64,000 nucleotides of DNA from Dermanyssus gallinae (lineage: Eukaryota; Arthropoda; Arachnida; Mesostigmata; Dermanyssidae): contig QVRM01001811.1 in assembly GCA_003439945.1 (NCBI GenBank), positions 1-64,000 on the forward strand. The letters run 5' to 3'. Under the pieces are notes generated by a model that ran no database searches, had not been told where the DNA came from, and worked only from the letters and a program-made list of their open reading frames with translations. A program made the position numbers and the translations under genes. Positions within the stretch are counted from its first letter, which is position 1. Each line of letters begins with the position of its first letter. Of this stretch, positions 33,839-45,910 are shown piece by piece.

Positions 33839-34813
33839 TGCACAACAACGTAAGCACAAATTTATCGACCGCCACAATCGACAAGGCGGTAGACAACAGC
33901 GATCACCGCCGTACCGATGTGTTTTCCCCCTGGCGCCGCAGTTATTCGGCATTTGCAGCGTCTCTAACCATGCTAGACGCTAATCGGTTCCAGCCGGGGG
34001 GGGGGGGGCTCTGGGTTTCAGGGTCCTGAGAAGTGTGTGTGTGTGTGTGCCGCTGTCACGGTAGCGCGCCGTGTACGTTCTGCTCAATTAGACGGACCTT
34101 TTGACACCGATCATTTTCATTGAAAGGACTTACGCGTCGACTTGCAAAGCTTAGCACACCAACGGTACGCCCTGCGTTACCTGTGACAAACAGAGACAGA
34201 TAAACAGAGACAGAGACAAAGTAGTGAAACTGCCGATGTGGATGTATCAGTACGGTTCTCCATCATTTTCGCCTGTAATGATTATCACTGCGATGCTAGC
34301 GATATATTTCAGCCTTTCATTTTAACAGAAGACGCAGCTCTAATTGTGCTATTAGATAGAACATATTCCCATTATATGCAAGCTGAGCTGCAATCTAATT
34401 TATATATATTTTTTGTCAATTTCCGGCAACGCCTGGTGGTTTTTACATTAAAAAGGCTTCTTCTAGAGTTCAAGGTGTTATCGGGCAGACAGTCACTGAG
34501 CGTTCGTTGCCTAGAACAGTAACGGAGAACTTCTTCGGCGATTAACATTCGATTTGACTGATCGGCTGGCGCTCAGAAAAGTGTACTTTGATGCTTCTTG
34601 CTTGCGGTAAGTAGGGCATCGTAAGTTTCATTGGGCATGATACACGCAAGGAAGATCGGTTAGGCAAATTTAAAAGTCGCATTACTACTGGCCACTGAAT
34701 GAATTGCTGCGTAGGGCGGAGTCATCTCTATAGAATGCTTGCTTCTTGTAACATGCATATTTGGTTTCCGTTAGCGCTGTTTATGGCTTGGCCGAGTCCG
34801 CGCAGTTTGCAGT
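33839..34813. other. spacer; G homopolymer and (GT)n
   Basis: A run of about a dozen G at 33996-34008 and (GT)n at 34034-34050; otherwise unique AT-rich sequence. Confidence 0.55.
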
Positions 34814-35134
34814 TCATGCAGTGAACTCCCATTCATCGTCAAGGGCTATCGCCTCGGTAACTAAGTGCACAGCGGTATTGCTAAAAATCGGTGCCGTCGA
34901 ACGCAACGCATAGGCGCGTGTTTTTGAGTAAGCGACGGGGAGTAAGCGCGCTCTCACGCATGGTGGCCCTTTCCTCACGTAGGGCATGTCGGTCGTCTTT
35001 ACGAAAATAATCGTGTCCACACGATGCCTGGTGAATACGAGCGTCGATTTGGCTCGAGTGGAGGACCTTCGATCTCTTGAGCTGAGTGTAACCGACTCCC
35101 CTATCTCGTTTGCTATTTGCCAGTTGGGCACCAT
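34814..35134 (-). other. unassigned open frame, 106 codons
   Basis: A minus-strand frame free of simple repeats, basic, with no motif that I can name. Its length is near what chance allows in 64 kb and no second exon or family resemblance supports it. Confidence 0.15.
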
Positions 35135-35384
35135 AGGAATGCTCTCCTCTCTTTCGCAGTGAAACTCCTACGCAGTCATCTCTTCTCTACCCGAGCACGG
35201 TCGTATTGCGTTGTCGTTTCGTCTGACAATATCGGCGTCGAAGCTAACTTTAAGCTATGTTCGTGGGACGCGCCCCCTTCAATCTCTCGTTTTGTCAGGT
35301 TCTGTCATATTGCCTTAATGATCACGATACAATCGTCATCAATTCCAAGTGTCAGTGTCATTGTAACATCTCGAGGCGACAGCT
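35135..35384. other. spacer
   Basis: Unique sequence, nothing recognised. Confidence 0.45.
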
Positions 35385-36056
35385 AACAGCAACAGCAACA
35401 ACGACGACGTCAACAACAACAACAAGAAGTAACAACCGTTGTAGCAGCAAGAGCGAACAACAGCATTGTGACACCAATAGCAACGATAGAAGCAATACCC
35501 AATACAATACACACAGCAATAAAACTAAACAGTGTAACTAATAGTAATTTACCACAACACACAGCAGACAACAGCAACTGAGTGGGCCAGCACGATGCTG
35601 CTGAGGTTGTCAATGTCAAACCGACTGGTTGTTTAAGCCTTGTTGGCCCAGTTTTGCCAAATCGACAACATAGTTCTTGTTGTCGTTGTTTTTACTACTC
35701 TCTGTAAAATCGCGGCTGTTGCTGTTGCTGCTGCTACGGCTGCCGTTGCTGTTGTTGCTGTTGTTGTTGCGCTTCACGCAGGTATAGCTCGCAGGCGTTT
35801 CTCTGTTGTTAAAATATCAATAGTTACAGTTGCCATAGTTTTCCCCGCCGTGGTCACTACTGCCGCTGCTGTTGTTTATCACTGTCAAGGTCAGCAGGCA
35901 GCACCGCTGTTGCCGTTGTTGGCACGAGTGGATATCTTAACCAGTAGTCAGCGTTGCCTGTTAGTCTACTAGTCCGTTCACTAAACACGCGAAAGACCAC
36001 CCGTCATCATCGTCGTTGTCGTCGTTGTTGTTGTAGTCGTCGTCGTCGTCGTCGTC
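35385..36056. repeat. CAA triplets then GTT/CTG triplets
   Basis: CAA/GAC triplets at 35388-35428, then complementary TTG/CTG triplets at 35718-35770, and GTC/GTT triplets at 36010-36056 leading into the GTT array. Confidence 0.85.
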
Positions 36057-36224
<168 letters not shown>

Positions 36225-36260
36225 CTCGTCGTCGTCGTTGTTGTTGTTGTCGTTGTCTAT

Positions 36261-37256
36261 TCTAATCGCTGTTGCTTTCGTCGTCGTCCTCGTCATCTCA
36301 CCATGGCGAGGCCGTTGCGAAGGCGGTGGCAACCGATCCTGCGCCATTGCGGCGGACAACACCAGCAACAACATCAGCAAGAAGAACAACAACCACAACA
36401 GCAATAACAACACCGAACGGACGAGCGGAGAAGAGAAATTGACGATGGACATCCACTTACCTACGTTCCTACCTACCTTTCTGCCAACCTACCTACCTAC
36501 TTCTTGGCCAGCTACATAGATAAATACCAAGATAGTCATAGCTAGATAGGTGGATAGGTGGTTAGATACAGTTTTCGGCCAGCAGCCGTTTGGTCCGCAA
36601 AGCGTGCGCTGCGGAGATGCTGCCGTCGCCACTATGGTCGTTGTGGTTGTCGGTGTTGTTGTTGTTGTTGTCGTCGTCGTCGTCGTTGTCAAAACGTGTT
36701 CAACCTTTGAGCCCGCGGTGGCCATCGGTCAACGGTACCACCGCAACCTTGGCCAACTTTGCCTGTTCGCAGCGGTCGAGCGGTCAATCGCCGAGAGCTC
36801 ACATACAGACGTATGTACACACAAACAGATGGACAGAGTAACACACAAACGGGTGTACAAATATACACATACACATACAACACACACACACACATAATAC
36901 AGAGAGAGATACACCACCACATTCCATATATGTATAGACTAGAAAAGAACTCTCCTGTCCCCTGCGTAAGCGGACATCGTCGGCGTTGCATCAGCGGCAG
37001 CATTATGTCGATGGTGCATCAACAATGTTCTGTAAATGCATTCATATAGACATGCACGCACACACAAGTATATCTAAATATATTATAAATAAACCTTTGT
37101 TATCACATAAAGGTATGCTCATTGTGTGATATAACTAACAATACTAATGATCCGAGTGTTATTAGTGTTTCATAAAAATTAGCGCGCTTAGCAACGAAAT
37201 AGACACTGTCGGCTGGGTTTGTGCGTGTCGACCTGGCTTTCGGCCATGCAAAAAAA
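36261..37256. other. spacer with short repeats
   Basis: CTAC units (36459-36502), GTT/GTC triplets (36650-36690) and (AC)n (36860-36895), then AT-rich unique sequence. Confidence 0.6.
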
Positions 37257-37373
37257 CAGTTTACGAACTCCGAAAGAGTCACAGCCTTAGGATTAGAAGA
37301 ACGCCGAGACCTTGATCGCCTGACTTGGTGTTACAAAGTACTCTACCAAGTCCACTCGCCTAAACGGAGGTAA
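37257..37373 (+). pseudogene. LINE pol C-terminal scrap
   Basis: 39 uninterrupted codons read QFTNSERVTALGLEERR, then LDRLTWCYKVLY. This is the characteristic end of the reverse transcriptase region in CR1/L2/Jockey-type LINEs, where RF-T ... Y-x-ERL-x-x-L-x-L-x-x-RR-x-x-DL-x-x-x-YKI is conserved. One small deletion has removed residues between LGL and EERR. Nothing else of the element is readable nearby. Confidence 0.75.
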
Positions 37374-38147
37374 AAATGTCAAGATGCATTGTTAAAAATT
37401 AATGTCTAAAGACGGATGAATATTCGTTGTTCATTAAAAAAACCTCTGGAGCACAAACAACCGCTTAAAAACCAACAATCAATGTTTGCAACAATGTGGA
37501 CTCCCAAATTACGCGTTAGAGTAGCTGCTGCTAATATTATTCCATCTATTAATTAGTTCAGATCGAGTGTTCGAAACATTGTTATGACATGCCTGGAAGT
37601 ATACCGTTCTCTACGCCTCAGCGGACGATACCATTAACCGCTGACGTAAACACGGCGTGAGGTTCGAAGGAATCGACTGAGTGTATATATATTGCAGTAT
37701 TATATCTTACTAAAACTAAGCATCGGAGTTTGTTTCAAACCTCTTATACTGCTCGCGTAAGCACAAACATTTTGCATAGAAAGTGTTATACATTTAAGCG
37801 CTACAGAGTAGCACAATCAGGCATAGAAAGCACGATCTGACGATCTGAAAGGCGATCTGACCAATACTAGGCTTAAAAGGGGCCTTGTTTCATTGTGGCT
37901 TCACGAAGAACTGCGGCGGCCGTTGTCTGGAAGAGCTCGGCATTGTTAAAGAGGTGAGAAGGGGGGGAGGTGGAAACAATAAGGCAGCGATGATAACAGG
38001 CAAAGCGCAAAAGGTGCACGCTGATCCTAGTGTTATTATTACAGCTAAGCCTTACGATAGACGCATACGCTACATATTTCATACATCGTTACTCGCACTG
38101 ATTGATTGAGGCGACGAAATCGTTCCCATTTCGATCGTTTTTTTACT

Positions 38148-38184
<37 letters not shown>

Positions 38185-38340
38185 GTATATTTTTCCTCAG
38201 GTTTCGAGACAATATTCCTTCAGTATTGAAGAGGGCACAACGTTGTAAGAGTGACTTATATCGTCAGATTGAAAGCATTCACCGCCGTCTGCTAGCAGTT
38301 ACGCGAGTGGGTAGGAGAGCGAGTCGTGTTTAAGGCTGTA
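37374..38340. other. AT-rich spacer
   Basis: CGATCTGA occurs three times at about 37835-37861; (TA)n at 38153-38180. The part next to 38340 may be the 3' end of the minus-strand LINE. Confidence 0.5.
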
Positions 38341-39305
38341 CCATTCGATTTACGATGGATTATCATGAACGAGGCGGAAGTTTAGATTCTGTGAAGGGCG
38401 CTTTAGGCCGTTTAAAAGAATTGCTTTTGTTTGTTGTGAAATTAATTCGACACCTAGCGTGTGGAGGTGTTCGGATCGGATCATCGCCAGGGCTCTGTTG
38501 ATTGCTCCTTCAAAAAGCTCCTCGTCGCGGACGATAACGATCAGTGCTAGATCATCTGCGTAGGCGACGAACTAAACTGCCGGGGTATGTGAGAATTTAA
38601 GTGCTCCCCTCTCATGTTATATTTTACAGGGTTGGTTTTACACGCCTCCGTAGATAATATAGATGCTTGGTCTTTTACGTACGGCGCAAAGATATGCCGT
38701 AAGTAAGGGAACACGCCTTCCACGAAAGCGTATTGAATGTTTTTGACATCTAATAGGAATCCCAAAAAATGCGGCCCTCGGTGCATTTCTCTCTGTTGTA
38801 GCTAAGTTTTAAATTTTGCTGATAGCTAAAAGAATGTGTGAGGCGTCAGGCTCGGAAACTGTCCTAGTGTTCTTCTAGTTCTTCCGTTAGTCGTCCGTTG
38901 ATAAAGTGGTCATCTGCCTTAAATAGGTAGAATATCATACTTCTAGAACAGTGTGTCGAAGGGTCTCCTTGCGGTTTACCGGGTTTCGGTTTAAAGGTCA
39001 AGGCTTAGGATATTGTCCGTTGGTTAGCATTTTATCCATCATGCACTTCAAAGAACTACTACCTTTAGGTGGTTCTGTAAAGTACTAAAGTTCCTATGTA
39101 GCGCTCTTCATGCTTTTTGTACTCTTTCCGTAAATACGAAAGTTTTGCCGGTGCCTTCTTCTGCGGCAAGTGCACATGCGTCGCAGGCACTATGGCGATC
39201 TGGCTATTCCGCTCGAAGCACGAAAGACGATTGACTATTATGAAATGTAGGCAAAGACCTCTTCCTCTAGTAATGCAAAGCGTGCTACTGGCGAGCTTTG
39301 AATGA
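38341..39305 (-). pseudogene. R1-like LINE reverse transcriptase, degenerate
   Basis: On the minus strand, reading from 39305 down. First comes a basic linker typical of the pre-RT region (LRKEYKKHEERY, about 39110). Then KPKPGKPQGDP (about 38985-38955), the start of the RT fingers, then INGRLTEELEEH and a QN-x-FR-like stretch. HFLGFLLDVKN (about 38765-38735) is the first catalytic Asp block, and PYLRHIFAPYVKDQ follows as in R1-type RTs. FVAYADDLALIVIVRDEELF carries both catalytic Asp (YADD at 38551-38562), and QQTKAILLNG is the KT block. The wording is close to R1/Jockey-group enzymes. Several frame changes and a missing QG-x-x-x-GP loop show that it is dead. Confidence 0.93.
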
Positions 39306-39322
39306 GATGACGTACTTTTCAT

Positions 39323-40420
39323 TTAAACGCTTTTTGGCGGATATAACTTAGCCTGGGACAGCGTTGCCATTGCGTGGGCAAACCAAACTGGGAGGAAGCT
39401 AAAGTGATGAAGAAAGTCACGTAGGATGGTCGGAAAGGGTTTCTTCTCCTCGGTATCCCCCAGTCTAGTGTTCTTTATAGTAATCTTTCTTATATAGCAC
39501 CTAACATTAGCCGCGTATCCGTTTGCGACGTTGCCTTGTCCCCCGCACTTGAAGCAACGAGTTTCGGTTTGTTGGGCTGCGGGGCAGTCCCTGGCCGTAA
39601 AGTTCAAGTTCAGGCAAAGTGAACACTGTGGTACCGAAACCATTTCGTCTACGTGGTACCGGGTCCGACAAAGTTGTATATCTCTTAGTTGTTGAGAATG
39701 TCTTTAAACTCGATTGACTTATCTACGGGGTCAGATTATGAAAGCCTTGGTCTGTTGGTCCCTTTGGCTGTCGCGTCCAAGGATTATTTTGTCTTTATTT
39801 GTTGGAGGCATTTACCAGTGGCATCAGGAGTAACGCATCGCACAGAGGGGGTAGGGTTTCAACAGTTTCACGACAACTACGCAGGCAGACTCTGGCTTCT
39901 TCCTTTTCTGTTTGTCATATTTCGTCTCAACTGTTTTCCGGCATTTGACTCGGATTTCCAAGGCCACGACTCAATATTGCACAAGAACTTGCTCCAAGGC
40001 TTTCCTTATGGAAGCGATCTCAGCGGTTGTCGGGATGGCCATCGCCGCTGCCTAGATATCTATTGTTCTAAAGAAGCTGCTCGCTGCCTCTCTCAAGACC
40101 TGAATGGAGAACTCCTTTTTATTGTTGTCGATGTGAGGGATCCTCTATGCATAGAGTGCCCGCGTTGAAACCGGAGCATTTTCAACCCCTCGATTGTCAG
40201 CATGTCCCAATTCTGTACAAAATAGCCTTACCTTCCTTGAAGTGTGGCAATGCATCTTGCAGACCGGGGGAATTGTGGCGAGACTCGCTTGATGGGGGCA
40301 ATCGTGACTGTCGGGCCTCTGCGATAGCAATAAGGCTTTTGTTGGAGTTTGTTACCCAGGATACCGGCCATTCTAAGACTGCTGGCATTATATGTGCGAA
40401 CAGACCATGCCATTTTCATG
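39323..40420 (-). pseudogene. R1-like LINE Gag (ORF1), degenerate
   Basis: Read down from about 40420 on the minus strand. The N-terminal part is basic and Lys-rich (KYDKQKRKKPESACVVVVK near 39890-39950), then KDKIILGRD, then LRDIQLCRTRYHVDEM. The 106-codon piece 39323-39643 follows, with two damaged CCHC knuckles: CSLCLNLNFTARDC, with Phe where His belongs, and CFKCGGQGNVANGY, with both His and the last Cys replaced. Gag precedes pol in these elements, and it lies just upstream of the RT fossil in the same orientation, so both belong to one copy. Knuckle residues and frame are both lost. Confidence 0.85.
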
Positions 40421-40876
40421 AGGTCTGCGTATTGTTTTTTGGTTAGCTTCTGTTTGAAAAGTAAGCCGTGTATCTATGGAGTTATGAGTTCCTCTGATCG
40501 TGGGAGAGAAGACAGCTCTGGGTATGAGTCGGTATTTGTCTAGACGGAATGCCCCTTTATTATACTGAGGGTAAAACCTACTTCAAGCGTTCTACGGCAA
40601 ATTGCACGTACATTCAGGCCCGTAGGTCCCTCTCGTCTACATAGTTAGGCGGAGCTGGTTCCTCTCGCTCAAGACTAGTAGAGAGATTTATTCTCGGCCT
40701 CAACTAGCTTTGTCAGGGAGCACTCACAAAACACGTCCGTACGCTACGGCGGTCGACTCATGACTGTCAAATTATATATATACATGTATATGTATTCGCT
40801 CTGCTACATCAAAGATACAGTAGACTGCAAAAGCGATTCAATTAGTGAGGCAATCTGAGGTAGAGAAAAAGTGTGG

Positions 40877-40910
<34 letters not shown>

Positions 40911-41385
40911 ATAGTTCATACGATGACCGTGATTCAGGTATGCTTAAAGTAAGGCTAATGCCCGTGTATATACATATTATGTTTATTGAATGTATAATTT
41001 ATTAACCAATATTTGGTTTATGCACATATGTGCTACAGCTCTCCTAAATAACTTTCATCAGCGATATTGCTTTTGTACACTGTTGGAGATGATACAAATC
41101 ACATGATTTTCCGCATAGGTTGCATTCACACTCGGTTGATATCTCATGCCACCCATTTCGTATATATATTCATATGAAATTCACGCATTGCAAACCCAGT
41201 AACGAAGTATATATATATATATATCGAAGGAGAGATAGGGAGAGAGAAAGAGAGATTTCGCAATAGATTAAAAACCAAGAGCAAAACCAGGGGAGAGGCA
41301 TAAGAAACCGGAGAGGAGTCGAATCAGAGCCAGGCAATGACGGAGGGAGGGAGGAAGGGATGGTGGTGGTGGAGTTCAAAATGAA
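40421..41385. other. spacer; may hold the LINE 5' UTR
   Basis: No motif read. (TA)n at 40884-40910 and 41210-41225, and a GA-rich stretch around 41230-41380. Confidence 0.45.
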
Positions 41386-42004
41386 TGGAGAGAGTGAACA
41401 AAAAGAGAAGGCATGACACCCTTGAGTGCGAGGCCGGTGCTAGTGAATGGCGGTCTGTGGCACCCAGGGCAGTGACGGTCAAGCTGCTGCGGCTTCTGTT
41501 GTTGTTGGTATTGTTGCTGCTGCTGTTGTTGTTGGTGGTGATGATCGTTGTAGGCAAAACGAGAAAAGTTGTAGTATGAATTGCTGTCCTGTCACTGCTC
41601 CTCCCTCCTTCTGCCGCTGCTGCTGCTGGTGCCACTGGCGCCACAGGTGCTAATACTGTTGGCGATGTTCGTAATGATGCCGGAAAGACGGCCGCAAGCC
41701 AACAGCACAGAACAAAGAAGCCGTTGTTGTTGTTGTTGTTATCGTTGTTGTCGCCGTCGTCGTATTCGTCGTCGTAGTAGTATTGGCAGTTGCCAGAATC
41801 CTAGTTGTAGTAGCAGTTGCAGCAGCAGCAGCAGTACGAGTAGTAGTAATAGTACAAGCAGAATAAGAAGTAGACAAAGGTCGCTTACAGTCGATGCGGC
41901 CGCCGCCGCTACCAACGTCGATTCCGCTTGCAGTATCAGCAGCAGCAGCAGGAGAAGAAACGGTCATAGACTGAGAGTGGGCCGCTCAGTACACGATCAG
42001 TGGC
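41386..42004. repeat. GTT, GCT and AGC triplets
   Basis: TTG/CTG triplets at 41495-41540, CTG at 41610-41630, GTT/GTC at 41720-41790 and AGT/AGC at 41810-41855. Confidence 0.85.
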
Positions 42005-42270
42005 CTGAGATCAGGGGTCTGAGTGTGTGAGCGTGTTTCTCTCTCTCCCTCTCTAGCTATCTGTGTGTGTGCATCTCTCTCTCTCTCTGTTTGTTTCTCT
42101 CTGCCTCTATCTGTGTGTTTCCCTCTGCCTCTCTCTGTGTGTTTCCTTATCTCTCTGTGTTTTTCTCTCTCTGTGTGTATGTGTGTGTGTGTGTGTGTCT
42201 CTGTCTCTGTGTGTGTTTGTCTTCCCCCTCTCTCTCTCTTTCTGTTTATCTTTCTTTCTCACTCTACGTG
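42005..42270. repeat. CT/GT-rich tract
   Basis: Repeating phrases of TCTCTCTGTGTGT and CTCTGCCTCT type, with (GT)n at 42174-42198. Open in three plus frames as Ser/Leu/Cys-rich nonsense. Confidence 0.93.
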
Positions 42271-42464
42271 TGCACGTGCTTCGTCGCGAGTGCGTGCGTA
42301 CATAGTCTGCACGCCTGGTCAAACTACCGCCGGTCAACAGCTGTAGCACCTAAACCAGCAGCAGTCAGAGACCAACGGCCCCACGATCTGGTTGGTGGTC
42401 GGTCCAGGATCAAGGCAGATAGATCAACGATTTGGCGCCCGCCGTCTACGTCTACGCCGCCGCC
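42271..42464. other. spacer
   Basis: Unique GC-rich sequence, nothing recognised. Confidence 0.45.
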
Positions 42465-42880
42465 GCCCCCATCACCATCATCATCATCATCGTCGTCGTG
42501 GTTACCGTCACCAGCATCATCAACACTACGACTACGATGATGTCATCACTAGCGTGGGCGCGCGTCGTTGTCACTGCAATCATCATCATCATCATCATCG
42601 GTATTACGAGCACTAGCAGTAACCACCATGAATACCACGAGCGCCACTATGAATGCCATCAGCACCATCATCATCATCATCATCACCAGCAGAAGCATGC
42701 ACCAGCAGCATGATAATGGCTTTTATTCGTAACTCCATATACGAGCATCACCATCATCATTACTACGGGTAACATCAGTATGCTAACCACCACCACCACC
42801 ACCATCATCATCAGTACCGTCGTTGCCATCATCATCAGCATCATCATTTTTATCATTATTATCACCGAGCATTCAGCCCA
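42465..42880. repeat. (ATC)n and (CCA)n triplet cluster
   Basis: ATC/CAT runs at 42473-42492, 42580-42600, 42664-42684 and 42800-42850, and CCA at 42787-42806. The separate runs share phase, and may be remnants of one array. Confidence 0.92.
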
Positions 42881-43513
42881 GCATTATCATACTTAGGGCC
42901 TACGACCAGTGATGCATGCATCGACCGCTTGCAAGACGACTTCAGCCTAGGTTAAAGCCTAGTCATGTATATACGTATATATGCAAGCGTCCAGCCAGCG
43001 ACCGGACGGCGCACGAGTCGACGAAAGCCAGGACCAGCTGCCACGACGACGACGATGATGATGACGGCAGCGTCGCGCACTACGCGTCACTGAGAACGAC
43101 TTCACTAAGAACCGAATGGCATCGTCGTTTGTCGTTTCTTCGTCTCGTTCTCCTCTACAGTTTTCCCTTTTCATTTCATCTTCTCCTTCTATATGTGTTT
43201 GGCTAGTTTCTCTTTTACCTTTTGTCTCTCCTATGATGAGGATGATGATGGTGATGATGATTATTTATTGTACGGTCGTATGCGTATTCATTTCACTCCT
43301 CTCCGGTGTTTTTCGGCTTCATTCGTTCCGGCTGTTTTCCCTTCTTTGTTCGATCGTTCACGCTTGCGACACAGACACACTGCGCGCAGTGTCCGTCGGT
43401 CCGTCTGTCTGCCAAACAACAATGCAGACCAGTGTCGCCGATACCCGCCGATGACGCTACATGTCGTTATGTGATTCTGCTAATATCTTTCTCTGCTTAC
43501 CTTTCTGAGCCTG

Positions 43514-43517
<4 letters not shown>
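42881..43517. other. spacer
   Basis: GAC/GAT triplets at 43044-43062 and GAT at 43226-43260. The rest is unique; no gene supported. Confidence 0.5.
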
Positions 43518-43544
<27 letters not shown>

Positions 43545-43577
43545 CTACATATAGCTCTTTTACTTATCGTCTGTATA

Positions 43578-43608
<31 letters not shown>

Positions 43609-43656
43609 CTACATATAGCTCTTTTACTCATCGTCTGTATATATATATATATATAC
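43518..43656. repeat. (TA)n arrays with duplicated 29-bp spacer
   Basis: Three (TA)n arrays. The spacer CTACATATAGCTCTTTTACT and the next nine bases (43545-43573) is repeated at 43609-43637 with one substitution. Array and spacer were therefore duplicated together, with a 64-bp period. Confidence 0.93.
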
Positions 43657-44276
43657 TAATTGATCTCTCTTGTTGACATCGCAAGGAAAAACAACAGCAT
43701 TACCACCACCAGCAGCAGCAGCTCTCCATATCGAGAGAGATGTCGAATGGCGTGCGATTCGACCGCCGCAGTCATCGAACGAAATAGCCGAGCAAAACTT
43801 AGTGTTCGCCGCCGCCGCCGCAGCCGCCGCCGCCCCCGGACAGATGACGGAGGCGGCGGCGGCGACAATTGAACGATGACGTCCTGGCGACCGCCGCCGC
43901 CAGATGGGCACGCCGCCCGTCAGCTTTCCTGCCGCCAACCTACTAACTGGCAGAGAGCGAGCAGAGAGAGAGAGAGAGAGAGGGGGGGCAGAGGGGGAGA
44001 GAGCGGGTGAAGCCAAGGCAAAGGCTTGCAGGGTGACGATGCGTTTCGGCCAAGAGAACAAATTTCCTTGCAGTAGAGCCAGCCACAACAAACAGACAGG
44101 CAGGCACAATGTCAGACAGTTAGTCAGTCACTCAAGCAAAAAGTGTCGCACTTTCGCTTACGCACTCACTTGCTCGCTGCACATTCCTCAAAGGTGAACT
44201 GTTATTGGTGTTGTTTCTTCTTATTGTCTTAACGGCATTCGTAATTTATAGGCACATATAAACGTGCTTAAATGTA

Positions 44277-44277
<1 letters not shown>
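43657..44277. other. spacer with GCC triplets and GA tract
   Basis: CAG/CCG triplets at 43705-43720 and 43808-43835, (GA)n at 43964-43982 and a short G-run. Overlapping frames on both strands; no known domain. Confidence 0.55.

Positions 44278-44310
<33 letters not shown>
44278..44310. repeat. (TTA)n microsatellite
   Basis: About 11 TTA units. Confidence 0.95.
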
Positions 44311-44515
44311 AACGGTTTTATTATAATTTAGAAGAATATATATAATGCCTCACGGCGTTGCTGCTCGTCGACCTAGTTGCTCCTTCTGCGCGCCGTAGCT
44401 GCTCTATCGCTCATGCCCGTGAGGAAGTCCTGCCCGCCCCCTGGCGCGAAGGTCCGGGTCCATCCAGTCTCTCATAGTTCCGAGCACTGAGGTCTGAATA
44501 TGAGGTCTTAAATGT

Positions 44516-44621
44516 ATATATATATATATATATAAGAAGAGAGAACGAAGCAGTGTATATATAGAATTAAAGGCAAGCAAATAATGACGGAGCGGAATGC
44601 TAAAAGTAAATAATTTATTCA

Positions 44622-44652
<31 letters not shown>
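44516..44652. repeat. two (TA)n arrays
   Basis: TA arrays at 44516-44534 and 44624-44652 flanking about 90 bp of unique sequence. Confidence 0.93.
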
Positions 44653-44656
<4 letters not shown>

Positions 44657-45001
44657 AACAAAATCACGAATTTGCAAGAACCTTCGGGTTTATTTAATCG
44701 TCAATATAATTTCTTCTCTTTTAATATCTTGCAAACGATTAACCAGCTACTCAATCCCTCTTTTGTAAAAATCTTCTTTCCTGGAGGAAAGGTGTTTTAC
44801 CTCATCTTGAACGCCCTCGAAAGACTTGAATATTCTTTAATTATAACGTTTTGGAAGGGCCAAAATAAGTGAGAGTGACTGCTTAATAAGTTCTTAGTGG
44901 CTTTCGAGACTTTGGGATCACCGGGTCTCCTGACTGAGAAACCACTTACTTAGTTGGGCGAATGTCATAAGATAACTACGGGCGACATGAGAACCGCACA
45001 A
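44653..45001. other. spacer, nothing recognised
   Basis: AT-rich unique sequence; may include earlier parts of the RT scrap that follows, but none is readable. Confidence 0.45.
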
Positions 45002-45112
45002 TTCGTAAGCCAGGGACTTTTCATTGACGTCCAGCGGGGCAACGCGATCTCAATTCTAGAATCGCTTACCGGATGGTGCAGACCTGGGCTGAAGGTGAAC
45101 ACGTTTACTTAA
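45002..45112 (+). pseudogene. LINE reverse-transcriptase scrap
   Basis: 36 uninterrupted codons: FVSQGLFIDVQRGN, then LESLTGWCRPGLKVNT, then a stop. This fits the RT segment just after YADD in Jockey/R1-type LINEs, where (V/I)-x-G is followed by a helix ending in W(C)-x3-GL-x-VN-x-x-KT. The YADD is not found in frame upstream and the KT is altered to FT. Short, but residue spacing is right. Confidence 0.5.
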
Positions 45113-45899
45113 ACAAACTAGTAATTTGAATTGATGAATTAATTAGATCGTCGGAAAAAGTTCTTATGCTAGGTCATCACACGTCATTTTGGTGCCAGAT
45201 GCCCCGTTTCCTGTTCACTAGTAGTGGACGCGTTTAGGTAAGTTTTGTTGAATTCGTTGCGCTTGGGTTGACACTACTTGGGCCCTAGGACCAGAATATG
45301 TGTCTGCTTACAATTTTGTAGATGACAAATTTTTCATCGCAGATTACCGAACGATCTAAGAACAAAGGTTGGTGGTGGCGATCAAAAAGAAGTACACACG
45401 CACGTGAATTTCAATTTATTGGCGTTATTCTGTTTGTGAGGAACGAATTTACAGAGCTTAGAAGTTATACCAAGCCTTTTTGGCGTTCTGACACAGTTAA
45501 GTTAAATTCAAATTATTTTGTGAGTTCTCGAGTGGTAACCGTTAAACTTTGTTGTAACGTTAAGCGCAGAACATTCTCCTCAAGCCAAGAGGTTGTGAAG
45601 TATATATAACCCCAGAATAAACATACATATTACTAATCCAGGGTAAAATTTCCACCACAGAACTCGTCAAACCTTTTTCGGCAGGTCCGTTCATTGAGCT
45701 GAGTCGTTCCGAAACTGATGGAATAATTTCGGCAAGCGTTGGAATTCTTTCAGGCCAAGTATAGCAGGACACACCCATTTTGCGCTTAAACATTCAGCAA
45801 TCCTCCGACGTATCGGAAAGCATCTACGCTTTTCCACCGCCCACCGGCTAATGCAGTAATGGGCTTTCAATCATAAACGTATCATTCTTTCTTGTGCTG
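45113..45899. other. spacer, nothing recognised
   Basis: Unique sequence; a 95-codon plus frame (45322-45609) and a 77-codon minus frame (45560-45793) show no motif. Confidence 0.45.
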
Positions 45900-45910
45900 A
45901 TGTTGCCTAG
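45900..45910. repeat. target-site duplication, left
   Basis: ATGTTGCCTAG, identical to the right-hand copy after the SINE. Confidence 0.9.

Noticed and set aside
34814..35134. 106-codon minus frame as a host gene
   Set aside because: No recognisable domain and no supporting neighbours; length is compatible with chance. Kept only as an unassigned frame.
38106..38333. 75-codon plus frame after a (TA)n array
   Set aside because: Lies at the 3' end of the minus-strand LINE and begins inside the (TA)n array; no motif.
39689..40168. 159-codon plus frame
   Set aside because: The minus strand of the same bases reads as LINE Gag in order with the adjoining RT fossil; the plus frame has no motif and is its shadow.
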